Below, one piece after another: positions 17,349-25,881 of a stretch of 64,000 bases of DNA (the first letter of the stretch is position 1; each line of letters begins with the position of its first letter). Made by a program: the position numbers and the translations under genes. The notes beneath the pieces are model-generated. The model saw only the letters and a list, made by a program, of their open reading frames with translations. It searched no databases and had not been told where the DNA came from. The stretch lies in assembly GCF_003352045.1 (NCBI RefSeq), contig NZ_CP025815.1, positions 1,178,001-1,242,000 of the forward strand, given 5' to 3'. The DNA is from Sulfitobacter sp. JL08. Its GTDB lineage: Bacteria > Pseudomonadota > Alphaproteobacteria > Rhodobacterales > Rhodobacteraceae.

Positions 17349-18635
17349 TCAGTTTCCTGCCACGGTCCATTCGAGTTTCGGGTGTATGATCCCCGGAAGC
17401 CGTGCGGCGCGCTTAGGGCCCCATCCATCGTGGACCATTTCGTCGATCTCGAATGAACAACTCGGGCCGTTGACCAAATCAGCCAACCTCGGAATTTCAG
17501 CGTTGATTTCTGCTACATACCGCCCCTCGATCAGCAAGCTGCCGGGCAAACGCATTCGGCTCAGGTATTGACCCGGAGCGCGAGCTGAACCGCTGCCGCC
17601 TGCGGTGTAGTCGCTGGAAACAAAGATCAGCGTGCCTTCTGCGTTGTAGAGGCTCACACCCACCCGCAGGTCGCGCACTTCCTTGGTGAGGGTGTATTTG
17701 ATCTCGATGAAGATATCTTCGTCGCTTGGGAGTGCGCCTTCGGTCCGGCCCTTGGAGTTCTTCACGAAAATACCGTTGAGGCGGATACCATCCCCGCTTG
17801 GGGCCTTGTCTTGCGGCCACGTCACCGACCGATCCGCCTCACTGCCCATCGTCATGTATTGCTCGATGATCGCGTTCGTCTCGCCGATATTCACCACGGT
17901 GCCCTTGTCCATCAGGATGGACCTTGGACAAAGCTGACGGACTGCGGCCATATTGTGGCTCACAAAGAACACGGTGCGGTGTCCAGACGAACTGAGATCT
18001 CTCATTTTGCCAAGGCACTTCGACTGAAACTCCGCATCCCCCACGGCCAGGACTTCGTCCACGATCAGGATATCCGTCTCCAGATGAGCTGCTACAGCAA
18101 AGGCAAGGCGCACATGCATACCAGAGGAGTAGCGCTTCACAGGTGTATCTATATACTTAGCACAGCCCGAGAATTCGACAATCTCATCGAAGCGGAGCCG
18201 GATCTCAGCCTTAGTCATTCCCAAGATCGCACCGTTCAGGAAAATGTTCTCCCGTCCAGTAAGTTCGGGATGGAAGCCTGTTCCAACTTCCAACAGGCTG
18301 GCTATGCGTCCGTTGATATATATGCGCCCCTCTGTGGGAGCTGTGACACGAGAAAGGAGTTTCAAGAGCGTCGACTTTCCTGCGCCGTTTCGCCCGATGA
18401 TACCAACGATTTCACCCTGTTTGACCTCGAAGTCGATGTTGCGAAGTGCCCAGATGGAGTCCTGCGTCCCGGCCGCCGTGCGGTCATTCACTGCACCAAT
18501 CTTGGAAAGAGGGTCCTCTTGACCCCGAATTCTGGCCCAAAGCCGGTTTAAGTCGTGCGACAGGGTGCCTGTCCCTACCTCCCCAAGGCGGTACATTTTC
18601 GAGACATTCTCGACACGTAGAGCCGGAGTGGGCAT
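17349..18635 (-). CDS. wzt: Wzt: polysaccharide ABC transporter ATPase with C-terminal glycan-binding domain
   Basis: 428 aa. Walker A IIGRNGAGKSTLLKLLSRVT, signature YSSGMHVRLAFAVA, Walker B ILIVDEVLAVGD and switch VSHNMAAVRQL lie in the first 245 residues. The remaining 150 or so form a Wzt-type beta-sandwich (LRVGVSLYNAEGTLIFVSSD, RMRLPGSLLIEGRY), the domain known in O9a-type systems to recognise the finished glycan end. The ATG at 18635 overlaps the permease stop by one base. The extended domain argues for an ABC-exported glycan whose chain end is modified before export. Confidence 0.93.
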   Translation of the reverse strand: MPTPALRVENVSKMYRLGEVGTGTLSHDLNRLWARIRGQEDPLSKIGAVNDRTAAGTQDSIWALRNIDFEVKQGEIVGIIGRNGAGKSTLLKLLSRVTAPTEGRIYINGRIASLLEVGTGFHPELTGRENIFLNGAILGMTKAEIRLRFDEIVEFSGCAKYIDTPVKRYSSGMHVRLAFAVAAHLETDILIVDEVLAVGDAEFQSKCLGKMRDLSSSGHRTVFFVSHNMAAVRQLCPRSILMDKGTVVNIGETNAIIEQYMTMGSEADRSVTWPQDKAPSGDGIRLNGIFVKNSKGRTEGALPSDEDIFIEIKYTLTKEVRDLRVGVSLYNAEGTLIFVSSDYTAGGSGSARAPGQYLSRMRLPGSLLIEGRYVAEINAEIPRLADLVNGPSCSFEIDEMVHDGWGPKRAARLPGIIHPKLEWTVAGN

Positions 18636-19546
18636 CAAACGGTATCCATGAAATTCTTCTCGACCTGATTGAAAATCACCAAAGCGACGCAGAGAGCGAC
18701 CACTGCAAAGGAGCAAGAATAAGTCAGATGCATAACATCGACCGTGCCGGCTCCTGTGAACGCGTAGCGGAACGTCTCGATGATGGGAGTAATCGGGTTC
18801 GCAAGAATATATGAACGATAAGCCTCGGGGATTGCCGAGACAGGGTAGATTACTGGAGTAGCATACATGAGGAGTTGCACCCCAAAGGTCATGAGAAACC
18901 GCAGATCGCGGTACTTGGTGGTCAAAGCAGAGATGATCATCCCAATACTCAGGCCCAAGACGCCCATCAGAAGAAGAAGAAGTGGGAGTAGAAGTATGGC
19001 GGCATTTGGTGCCACCTCCGGAACCGAAACGGTATAGTAAACAGCGAAGGCGAGGAAGATTGTGAACTGGACTGCGAACTTCAAAAGCCCCGAAACAACG
19101 ACTGAGAGCGGCACAATAATGCGCGGGAAATAGACCTTGCCAAAGATGTTTGCGTTTAAAGTAAAAGTCTCAGAAGTTTTGATGAGGCTGTCCTGAAAAT
19201 AGGTCCACATGGTGACGCCTGCCAAGTAGAACAAAACCTGAGGCAGTCCGTCCGTAGATATCTGAGCGATATTTCCGAAAACGATCGTGAAGACAATCGT
19301 CATCATCACTGGCTGCAAAACAAACCAAATTGGTCCGAGGATCGTCTGTTTGTAGAGCGCGACAAAGTCGCGGCGCACCAGCAACAAAAGTAGATCGCGA
19401 TACTGCCAGATTTCTCGAAAAGGGATCGCGAGAAAAGCGCGATCAGGCTCGATGATCCTCGTCCAAGTCACTTGGTGGTCGGACGAAGCGTCGGACGGTG
19501 CCAAAGGTATATCAACCACAGATTCTACTTCGTCTTCTTTGGCCAT
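18635..19546 (-). CDS. wzm: Wzm: polysaccharide ABC transporter permease
   Basis: 303 aa ABC-2 type permease with six predicted membrane segments. The cytosolic N-terminus includes REIWQYRDLLLLLVRRDFV and YKQTILGPIWFVLQPVMM, typical of Wzm/KpsM. It forms the inner-membrane channel for the lipid-linked glycan with Wzt, encoded directly downstream. TGATG junctions on both sides. Confidence 0.93.
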   Translation of the reverse strand: MAKEDEVESVVDIPLAPSDASSDHQVTWTRIIEPDRAFLAIPFREIWQYRDLLLLLVRRDFVALYKQTILGPIWFVLQPVMMTIVFTIVFGNIAQISTDGLPQVLFYLAGVTMWTYFQDSLIKTSETFTLNANIFGKVYFPRIIVPLSVVVSGLLKFAVQFTIFLAFAVYYTVSVPEVAPNAAILLLPLLLLLMGVLGLSIGMIISALTTKYRDLRFLMTFGVQLLMYATPVIYPVSAIPEAYRSYILANPITPIIETFRYAFTGAGTVDVMHLTYSCSFAVVALCVALVIFNQVEKNFMDTV

Positions 19547-20514
19547 CAGGATGGGATTGTCCGCTCTGCCGCGATCAATTTTTGGATGACACCTGCCATG
19601 TCGGTTTTAGCAGTCCAACCTAATTCTCGGGTCGCACGATCGGGATTGCCCGTGCTTACGGAAATCTCTGAGGGGCGCAGCAGGCTTGCGTCGCTCACAA
19701 CGTGATTTTCCATCTCAAGATCGAGCTCGGCGAAGGCCGCATGACAGAAGTCGCGTAGGCTGTGACTTTGGCCCGTTGCAATCACGTAGTCGCGGGGTGT
19801 GTCGCTTTGAAGCATGCGCCACATGGCTTCAACGTATTCTGGCGCCCAGCCCCAGTCGCGCGCGATGGAAAGCGCCCCGAGATGCAGTTCGCCCCCGCCA
19901 TCTCGTGCAATTCGGACAACACCGCAAATAATTTTGCGTGTCACGAAACGTTCAGGTCGGAGTGGCGACTCGTGATTGAACAGGATGCCGGAACATGCAT
20001 GCAGTCCGTACGCGTCACGATAGTTCGCGACCGTCCAGTGCGCCGCCGCCTTTGCCGTGGCGTAGGGGCTCCGAGGGTGGAAAGGTGTATCCTCGTCTGC
20101 AGCTTGGCCTTCCGTGTTTCCGAAGCATTCGCTGGAACTAGCTTGATAGATCCGTGCGCTTGAGTTGGTGAAACGCAATGCTTCGAGAAGATTGATCGTT
20201 CCGACGGCAATGCTGTCGAGAGTTTCAACGGGTTGTTGGAAAGATAAACCGACAGAACTTTGGCCTGCGAGATTGTAGACTTCATCGGGCTCCGCAGTTT
20301 TGATCGCCTGCGCAACGGAGCGGAAGTCCACATGGCTCATTGAAATCGTTTCAACTTGGTCTGAAATACCCAGTGCATGAAGATTTGAGAACCGATTGTT
20401 CGAGGCATCTCGAGACGTTCCCACCACGCGATACCCACGTTGCAGAAGAAGCTGTGCAAGGTAGGCTCCGTCCTGACCTGAAATTCCGCAAATCAAAGCC
20501 GTTTTTTGGCTCAT
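19546..20514 (-). CDS. gmd: GDP-mannose 4,6-dehydratase
   Basis: 322 aa extended SDR. ALICGISGQDGAYLAQLLL is the NAD(P) site in the form typical of GMD, EVYNLAGQSSVGLSFQQP and IYQASSSECFGN follow, and YATAKAAAHWTVANYRDAYG holds the catalytic YxxxK. Product is GDP-4-keto-6-deoxymannose. No reductase or epimerase for it (rmd, fcl) and no clear perosamine synthase is in the window, so the final sugar is open. ATGA overlap with the glycosyltransferase gene. Confidence 0.9.
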   Translation of the reverse strand: MSQKTALICGISGQDGAYLAQLLLQRGYRVVGTSRDASNNRFSNLHALGISDQVETISMSHVDFRSVAQAIKTAEPDEVYNLAGQSSVGLSFQQPVETLDSIAVGTINLLEALRFTNSSARIYQASSSECFGNTEGQAADEDTPFHPRSPYATAKAAAHWTVANYRDAYGLHACSGILFNHESPLRPERFVTRKIICGVVRIARDGGGELHLGALSIARDWGWAPEYVEAMWRMLQSDTPRDYVIATGQSHSLRDFCHAAFAELDLEMENHVVSDASLLRPSEISVSTGNPDRATRELGWTAKTDMAGVIQKLIAAERTIPS

Positions 20515-21608
20515 CCTGCCAAGGTTCTCCCTGCGAGAGCGTGCACACGTTCGACAAAACGATGAAAGGAAAAATGGGATAGGCCTTCGGGGACGTCTCC
20601 CCGCCGGTTTTCCGCGAGGGCATCGGAAATGGACGCAAAGAGCGCATCGGGGTCGTCGGGGTCCACCATCCTGCCGAGTTCTCCATTGCGTACGGCGTCT
20701 CGGCTGCCGTCAATAGTGCTTGCGATCACCGGGATACCACTAGCGAGCGCTTCGAGAAAAACGAAGCCGAACCCTTCGCCGCGGCTTGGCATTACATAGA
20801 GATCCGCCAACCTGTAGAGATCGGCTTTATCTTGCTCGTCCACCAGACCCGTGAACACGACGTGGCTCACAAGCTCCTCGTCGACCACGCGCGCTTCAAG
20901 TCGCTCACGATCATCCCCATCTCCCGCAATGACATATATTAATTGCGGGAAGCGCTTTAGCAGACGAGGCAAGATGTCGAGAACCTCGTCGAAGCCTTTC
21001 GCCCGCTCGCGTGAGACAAGTCGTCCGAAGGTCATCAAGACAGGACTGGCGCCCTCGAGCCCCAGTTTCGTGGCAAGTCCCTTGTCTTTAGGACCGGGCG
21101 CGTAATGATCGAGGTGGATCGCATTCGGCAAGAGTTCAATCCTGTCTAGTGGAACACCAGACCATGCAACGAAGCGATCGCGTGTAAAGGAACTGATGGC
21201 GTAATAGCGGTCCATCCTTCTGACGGCCCAATCAGCGATTTTTCGACTGGGAGAACTCCAGGCTTCATAACCATAGAGCGCACAAAGTACCGGGCGTCGT
21301 GACAAACGCCCCAAGACCCAAGCGATTGGTGCGAGGTTGACATGTGCGCAGTAGATCATGTCAGATCGCACGATCGCAGGCATGTCCGTGAGGAGAGTAC
21401 GCACAAAAGCTGCGGTACCGCTTGCAGCACCCACCCGATAGGAAAGACGGTCTGGAAGATCTCCAATACTGTGACTAATAACGCGGGGCGCCGCCGTCAC
21501 CGAGGCTTCCGGATTTTCATCAAGTAGGGCGGTCACGAGATCTCGATTGAACACAGCTATCCCACCGTGGCCTCCCCAGGCATCCGCCAAAAGCGCGTAA
21601 GTCTTCAC
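20511..21608 (-). CDS. Glycosyltransferase family 4
   Basis: 365 aa, GTG start at 21608 overlapping the galE stop. WGGHGGIAVFNRDLVTALLD shows the glycine-rich acceptor loop, MTFGRLVSRERAKGFDEVLD starts the C-terminal domain, VIAGDGDDRERLE and PSRGEGFGFVFLEALASGIP contain the donor-binding and EX7E residues. Standard bacterial GT4. Confidence 0.9.
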   Translation of the reverse strand: MKTYALLADAWGGHGGIAVFNRDLVTALLDENPEASVTAAPRVISHSIGDLPDRLSYRVGAASGTAAFVRTLLTDMPAIVRSDMIYCAHVNLAPIAWVLGRLSRRPVLCALYGYEAWSSPSRKIADWAVRRMDRYYAISSFTRDRFVAWSGVPLDRIELLPNAIHLDHYAPGPKDKGLATKLGLEGASPVLMTFGRLVSRERAKGFDEVLDILPRLLKRFPQLIYVIAGDGDDRERLEARVVDEELVSHVVFTGLVDEQDKADLYRLADLYVMPSRGEGFGFVFLEALASGIPVIASTIDGSRDAVRNGELGRMVDPDDPDALFASISDALAENRRGDVPEGLSHFSFHRFVERVHALAGRTLAG

Positions 21609-22633
21609 GACGCGGTGTCTTTTGACAAATGAGCCGCCGCACTCAAGTTGTTCTTACAATGCCAAGTCCACGCAGTCCCAACCATCTGATTCAGCCCGGG
21701 GCGCGCAGATACCCAGCCAAGGATTTCTCGCGCATCTGTTGCACTGGCGATTAGACGTGCCGGATCTCCCTCCCGCCGCGCACCCCACTCGGTGGAAATT
21801 GCTCGACCTGTGATCCGTTCTGCCTCTTCAATCACTTCGCGCACAGAATAGCCAGATCCGTTCCCAAGGTTGAATGCACGCGGCGCCATCCCTTCTTGGA
21901 TAGCCTTAAGCGCTAGGACATGCGCTGAGGCCAGGTCAGCGACATGTTTGTAATCCCGCACGCAGGTGCCATCCGGCGTGTCGTAATCGGTGCCAAAGAC
22001 AGTGACCGAGGGCCGTTTGCCGGATGCAGCGTCGAGGACCAGTGGAATTAGGTGCGTTTCAGGGTCGTGAGCCTCTCCAATGTCGCCCTCCTCATCCGCG
22101 CCCGCCGCGTTGAAATACCGCAGTGCAATCCATCGAAGTCTGTGCGCCCGCCCAAAGTCTGCGAGCATCTCTTCGACCATCAGTTTTGATCGCCCATAGG
22201 GATTGATCGGCTTTTGCGGGCTGTCTTCCGAAATAGGTAGGTTTTCAGGGATACCATAGGTCGCACAGGTACTGGAAAACACGATGTCCTTCACACCGTG
22301 GCGGATCATCGCTTCAAGAATTGAAAGGCTGCCTGCCACATTGTTTCGGTAGTACTTCTCCGGGTTCGTGACCGATTCACCTACATATGCGAAGGCTGCA
22401 AAGTGCATTACAGCGTCAGGTTTATGCTTCTCAAACACGGCATCCAGTCGTTCACGATCCAAAATGTCCCCGTATTCAAAAGGTCCCCAGAGAACATGCT
22501 CTCGATGGCCATATGAAAGATTGTCATAGGTAACGGGCTCATATCCAGCTTCAGCCAGAGCCTTGCAGGCGTGCGCGCCTATGTATCCCCCGCCGCCAGT
22601 CACAAGAACGGTCCGTTTCATATTATATTTCAT
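21605..22633 (-). CDS. galE: UDP-glucose 4-epimerase
   Basis: 342 aa extended SDR. VLVTGGGGYIGAHACKALAE (NAD site), MHFAAFAYVGESV, FSSTCATYG with the catalytic Ser/Thr and NPYGRSKLMVEE with YxxxK, then RYFNAAGAD. It interconverts UDP-Glc/UDP-Gal or the GlcNAc/GalNAc forms and supplies UDP-sugars for the operon. Two ATGs 12 bp apart (22633 and 22621) are possible; the second gives the more usual MKRTVLVTGG start. Confidence 0.92.
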   Translation of the reverse strand: MKYNMKRTVLVTGGGGYIGAHACKALAEAGYEPVTYDNLSYGHREHVLWGPFEYGDILDRERLDAVFEKHKPDAVMHFAAFAYVGESVTNPEKYYRNNVAGSLSILEAMIRHGVKDIVFSSTCATYGIPENLPISEDSPQKPINPYGRSKLMVEEMLADFGRAHRLRWIALRYFNAAGADEEGDIGEAHDPETHLIPLVLDAASGKRPSVTVFGTDYDTPDGTCVRDYKHVADLASAHVLALKAIQEGMAPRAFNLGNGSGYSVREVIEEAERITGRAISTEWGARREGDPARLIASATDAREILGWVSARPGLNQMVGTAWTWHCKNNLSAAAHLSKDTAS

Positions 22634-22939
22634 TCTATTCTGCTCAGAGGTTCTTTACGCGCCGCAATCAGGGCGTCTTTTTTCGACGTATCGTAAAAAA
22701 CGCCTCTGAGGTCAGGTACAGAACCATTATCGAACATATGCATTATTTTTGGCCCACCGGTCTTGCGGCGTATAAGGTGTCCGGAATAATGGCACACCTG
22801 CCAAGTAGTAAATAATGTCGCTATCGAGCGCCCGAAAACGCAAACCGGTTTCCCGTTGCTTTTTATAGACGGGAACATCGCCCGGCGACGCAAACGCCCG
22901 ATAACGCAAACCTTCAACCACGTCGTGGCGCGCTGGCAT
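22630..22939 (-). other. marR-galE interval with two overlapping small frames
   Basis: No recognised gene. One frame of 95 codons runs 22917-22630 from a TTG that overlaps the regulator's stop and ends in an ATGA overlap with galE, a coupling that looks designed. A second frame of 70 codons starts at ATG 22939 and ends at 22727; its text (YKKQRETGLRFRALDSDIIY) looks more protein-like, and the downstream part of the first frame (MFDNGSVPDLRGVFYDTSKK) looks like a natural C-terminus. Possible readings: a frameshifted small gene, a single small gene in one frame, or a leader carrying the 16-bp direct repeat listed separately. Confidence 0.35.
22831..22912. repeat. 16-bp direct repeat, 66-bp period, related to a dispersed motif
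   Basis: CCCGAAAACGCAAACC (22831-22846) and CCCGATAACGCAAACC (22897-22912) differ at one base and are exactly 66 bp apart. The second copy is part of GCAAACGCCCGATAACGC, which recurs at 29065 and 32408. Could be a paired protein-binding site in front of galE and the glycan operon, or a coding repeat, since 66 is a multiple of three. Confidence 0.5.
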
Positions 22940-23279
22940 GGTCGTCCGAGACTTCCTGTTGCAGAGCTTCGATCTCCGCCCTCAAAGCCGCGTATTCTTC
23001 CCGCTTGCGGCGCAGAAAGCGACGGGTGAGGGTGGTTTTTTCCGACAGACCCCTCGGCGTCAGCATATAGGCATAGCCGCGCTTGTTGTTGGAGGCGCTG
23101 AAGTTTGCCAGTTTCACGAACCCCACATCAATGAGGGCGCCGAGCGTATAATTGAGGCTACCCAAGCTCACGCCGATCAGTTTTGCCAATTCACGTTGAG
23201 AGATTTCTGGATTGGTTTCAACGTGGCGCAGGATGCGGAAGCGCATTTCTTCGCGCAGCAGGTCTTGCCGTTCAGACAC
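22914..23279 (-). CDS. MarR-family EPS-associated transcriptional regulator
   Basis: 121 aa, GTG start at 23279. A winged helix occupies residues 10-75 (FRILRHVETNPEISQRELAK, then IGVSLGSLNYTLGALIDVGF), and RGYAYMLTPRGLSEKTTLTR matches the small MarR-type regulators that sit at exopolysaccharide loci. The C-terminal 35 residues are charged and likely coiled-coil. First gene of the leftward glycan operon and divergent from the exosortase gene, so it may control both. Palindromes in the interval are candidate operators. Confidence 0.88.
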   Translation of the reverse strand: MSERQDLLREEMRFRILRHVETNPEISQRELAKLIGVSLGSLNYTLGALIDVGFVKLANFSASNNKRGYAYMLTPRGLSEKTTLTRRFLRRKREEYAALRAEIEALQQEVSDDHASAPRRG

Positions 23280-23374
23280 CTGATATGGTCCGGAGCACGG
23301 CTACCGCATGAATGCTGCCCGCGAGCGGCACTTGGTCACTGCTTCTGAATATCCACAATCGACTTAACATGACT

Positions 23375-23388
23375 GTTCAATTTTGAAC
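23375..23388. promoter_or_regulatory. Inverted repeat GTTCAA-tt-TTGAAC, candidate operator
   Basis: Perfect 6-bp arms around two bases, 96 bp upstream of the MarR-type regulator's GTG. Size and symmetry suit a MarR-type winged-helix dimer. Function inferred from position. Confidence 0.45.
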
Positions 23389-23461
23389 GCTAGCACGTCA
23401 CTCCCCTGATCCAAAACGAATTTTTACGACATTCTGACGAACTGCTTGCCTTTGCCCAAAA

Positions 23462-23474
23462 TTTGGCCGCCAAA
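23462..23474. promoter_or_regulatory. Palindrome TTTGGC-c-GCCAAA
   Basis: Perfect 6-bp arms, one-base centre; it overlaps a second palindrome, CCAAAATTTGG, just before it. About 240 bp upstream of the exosortase start. Candidate protein-binding site. Confidence 0.35.
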
Positions 23475-23504
23475 ATCAACTGCGGCGATGCCTGCTGATT
23501 GCAT

Positions 23505-23521
23505 GACGTTCTGGGAACGTC
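23505..23521. promoter_or_regulatory. Inverted repeat GACGTTC-tgg-GAACGTC
   Basis: Perfect 7-bp arms with a 3-bp centre, about 190 bp upstream of the exosortase start. Strongest dyad in the interval; no T-run follows, so a terminator is unlikely and an operator more likely. Confidence 0.45.
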
Positions 23522-23713
23522 TTGTTTTCACGAGATCCTGTTTGCTTGTGAGCAGGCCCCGTCACGCCTTGGTGGTTACGGCATTGAAATTTCCCAAAGC
23601 AGGGCGCCGCTGGCGGCCATATAAGGCGGCATAGCCGTTTTGATCGATGTATCGGTCACATCACAGCCTTGTTTTTTAGTACAGTTTCGCTGTGTGATGC
23701 TGTACCCGTAGCT

Positions 23714-25375
23714 ATGGTTATGAAAGTTTCTGCAGATAAAAAAGCTACGACAGATCGCTTGTGGCCCCATAGCCGCCTGGCTTTTGCTGCGGCGCTCCTG
23801 TTGATCGAAGCCATACTGCTCGTGTTCGTCTATCGGTTTGACCTGGCCGGCCTGATCGAACGGCCGGCCGATACGAGTTTTTGCCTGGCGGCCCTCGGCT
23901 CACAGCCGGCATGTACGTCGCTTTCCAAGGCTCCGGGGATGATCCTGCTCTTTGCGATTATTGCAGGTTTTGTGCGACTTCTGGCACCGGAGCGTGTTTC
24001 CGTTTCCGAGTTTGCAGCAAAAGTCTCCAGTTTTGAACAGCCCAATGCCTGGCTGGTTTTCAATGTTCTTGGGTTTGCCCTGATCCTGCTGCCCTATTTT
24101 CTAACACGGACGGACATCTCATCTGGCGCGGTGTCGGTTGTTGTCCTTCTCTCCTGGCTCACGGGAACCATCGCTTTTGTGTCCGGGCTTTTGCTGTGGT
24201 TGCTGCCCGCCCGCGAAATTCGGAACCTTCTTAACTGGAAGGTGATTGCGGTTATTCTTGGTCTCAGTGCTTTGCCGCAACTCGACGTCTTCGTGGGCGA
24301 AACGCTCTGGGTTGAGTCCTTTCTGCAGGATGCCACGATCCGGCTGACGTCAACCTTCCTGAGACTGTTTGGTCAGCCGGTGCTCTGGGACGGCGGGATT
24401 ATTCTTGGAATTGATAAATTCGTTGTCAGTATCGCGTCCTCCTGCGCTGGTGTTTCAGGGATCGCCTTTTCCTCAAGCGCGATGGCCGCGTACATCATCT
24501 GGATGCGCAAGGAGCTGAATGTAAAACGTGCGATCGCCGTGCTCCCGTTGGTTGCCGCGCTGAGCTGGACGTTCAATGCGCTCAGAATTGCCATTCTCAT
24601 GATGATTGGCGAATACATCTCTCCGGACCTGGCGGTCGACGGGTTCCACAGTTATGCGGGCTGGATCAGTTTCACCTTGCTCACGGGCGCCCTGATATTC
24701 GCCGTGGATCGCATTCCATGGTTTCAGAAGGGCGGGGCGCGCAAGACTGCAATCCGTAAGCCGTCCCTCTTTGAAGATCAGATTTCCGCACAGATCCTGC
24801 CGTTTACGGTCTTTCTGTTTTCGTCTCTGGTTGTGGGTGCTTTGTTCGAGGTGCCTGCTGTGGGGTATCCTTACAGGGTGCTGGTCACGCTTGCCGTGCT
24901 GCTTGCCTTTGCGCGTTGCATACCGGCGGGTGTGTCCTGGCGTCTCGATCCGCTGGCTGTGTTTGCAGGTGCCGCCATTGCAGCTATGTGGCTCGCCGGG
25001 CAATGGGGCGAGAGTGCCGCTCTGGCGGACATCGTGCCGGGGCTGACGGGCACGGCGCTGCTCGTGTGGATCGTCGCGCGTCTCTTTGGGACCACGATCC
25101 TTGTGCCGGTGATCGAGGAGGTGTTTTTCAGGGGGTATCTGCTGAACCGTCTGAATTTTGGCGGCAGATACGGAACAGCGATTGCGCTGATCGCGTCATC
25201 CGCTCTCTTTGCGATGCTGCATGGAAATATTGTTCTGGCCTTTGTCGCCGGGCTGGTTTTTGGCGCTCTGGTGCTGCGCAGCGGACGTGTCTGGGACGCT
25301 GTCGTCGCCCATGCTGTCGCAAACGGTTTGATTGGCCTCTATGCGCTGGTCATGGACAACTGGGCCGTCATTTGA
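23714..25375 (+). CDS. xrtE: Exosortase E/protease fusion (VPEID-CTERM system)
   Basis: 553 aa polytopic membrane protein with two parts. The exosortase half has the transpeptidase triad: Cys244 in IASSCAGVSG, Arg291 in WTFNALRIAI and His312 in DGFHSYAGW. The C-terminal third is a CPBP (CAAX-type) intramembrane protease with Glu468-Glu469 and Arg473 in PVIEEVFFRGYLL, His503 in AMLHGN and His533 in VAHAVAN. Known XrtE proteins process VPEID-CTERM tails at the inner membrane. Five genes with such tails follow within 7 kb. ATG at 23714 is chosen; ATG 23720 and an upstream TTG at 23669 are alternatives. No strong ribosome site is seen. Confidence 0.95.
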   Translation: MVMKVSADKKATTDRLWPHSRLAFAAALLLIEAILLVFVYRFDLAGLIERPADTSFCLAALGSQPACTSLSKAPGMILLFAIIAGFVRLLAPERVSVSEFAAKVSSFEQPNAWLVFNVLGFALILLPYFLTRTDISSGAVSVVVLLSWLTGTIAFVSGLLLWLLPAREIRNLLNWKVIAVILGLSALPQLDVFVGETLWVESFLQDATIRLTSTFLRLFGQPVLWDGGIILGIDKFVVSIASSCAGVSGIAFSSSAMAAYIIWMRKELNVKRAIAVLPLVAALSWTFNALRIAILMMIGEYISPDLAVDGFHSYAGWISFTLLTGALIFAVDRIPWFQKGGARKTAIRKPSLFEDQISAQILPFTVFLFSSLVVGALFEVPAVGYPYRVLVTLAVLLAFARCIPAGVSWRLDPLAVFAGAAIAAMWLAGQWGESAALADIVPGLTGTALLVWIVARLFGTTILVPVIEEVFFRGYLLNRLNFGGRYGTAIALIASSALFAMLHGNIVLAFVAGLVFGALVLRSGRVWDAVVAHAVANGLIGLYALVMDNWAVI

Positions 25376-25521
25376 GGCTTTGTGTCGCGATTTGGTGCTT
25401 GGGCAAACTCCGGGTACCTGAAGAAATGCAATTGAAAGCACACGATCTCTTCCAAACGTTCAGGTTTCAAGGCATATCTGTTAGCAGGATGTTCACACCA
25501 TTCATTACGAGGTCCTTACAC

Positions 25522-25881
25522 ATGCGTACCCTTCAATTTCTTGTTCTCGCGTCTTCTGCGGCGCTTATGGCTGCAACTCTTCAAGCCTCCGCACAAAATG
25601 CGGGCGATCGTACGCGTTGCGCCATTCTTGGCCCCATGACCGTCTCTGCCTGGTTCGGTCTGCTTGAGAATGCAAACAAAGGGGACCGCGAGGCGAACCG
25701 TGAGGCGATGACCACCCTGAACAATGCGGTTACGCTCTACAACAACATGGGGTGTCCATCGACCGAGCTTGAAGCCACGCTTGACTGTCTGACGGGCATG
25801 GCGATGGCGGGGGAAATCACTGAAGGGGCAGGGCCTGCTGCGCAAGCCTGCATGGCTCAGGCGGGTCTGCCAAGGCCCTGA
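25522..25881 (+). CDS. Small secreted four-cysteine protein
   Basis: 119 aa. A signal peptide (MRTLQFLVLASSAALMAA...ASA) is followed by a mature part of about 95 aa with four Cys (in TRCAIL, NMGCPS, LDCLTG and QACMAQ), enough for two disulfides, and a helical core ENANKGDREANREAMTTLNN. I do not recognise the family. It has no sorting tail. It lies 146 bp after xrtE in the same direction. A truncated copy at 30153-30389 keeps about 64 of 78 residues, showing a local duplication. Confidence 0.75.
   Translation: MRTLQFLVLASSAALMAATLQASAQNAGDRTRCAILGPMTVSAWFGLLENANKGDREANREAMTTLNNAVTLYNNMGCPSTELEATLDCLTGMAMAGEITEGAGPAAQACMAQAGLPRP

Larger units (their letters stand above)
23280..23713. other. 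Divergent regulatory interval between EPS regulator and exosortase gene
   Basis: About 430 bp with no plausible gene. It must hold promoters for both directions. It is unusually rich in short palindromes (listed separately at 23375, 23462 and 23505). Near the exosortase end, CATCACA (23658 area) pairs with TGTGATG (23693 area), which could make a stem just before the start codon. Confidence 0.6.
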
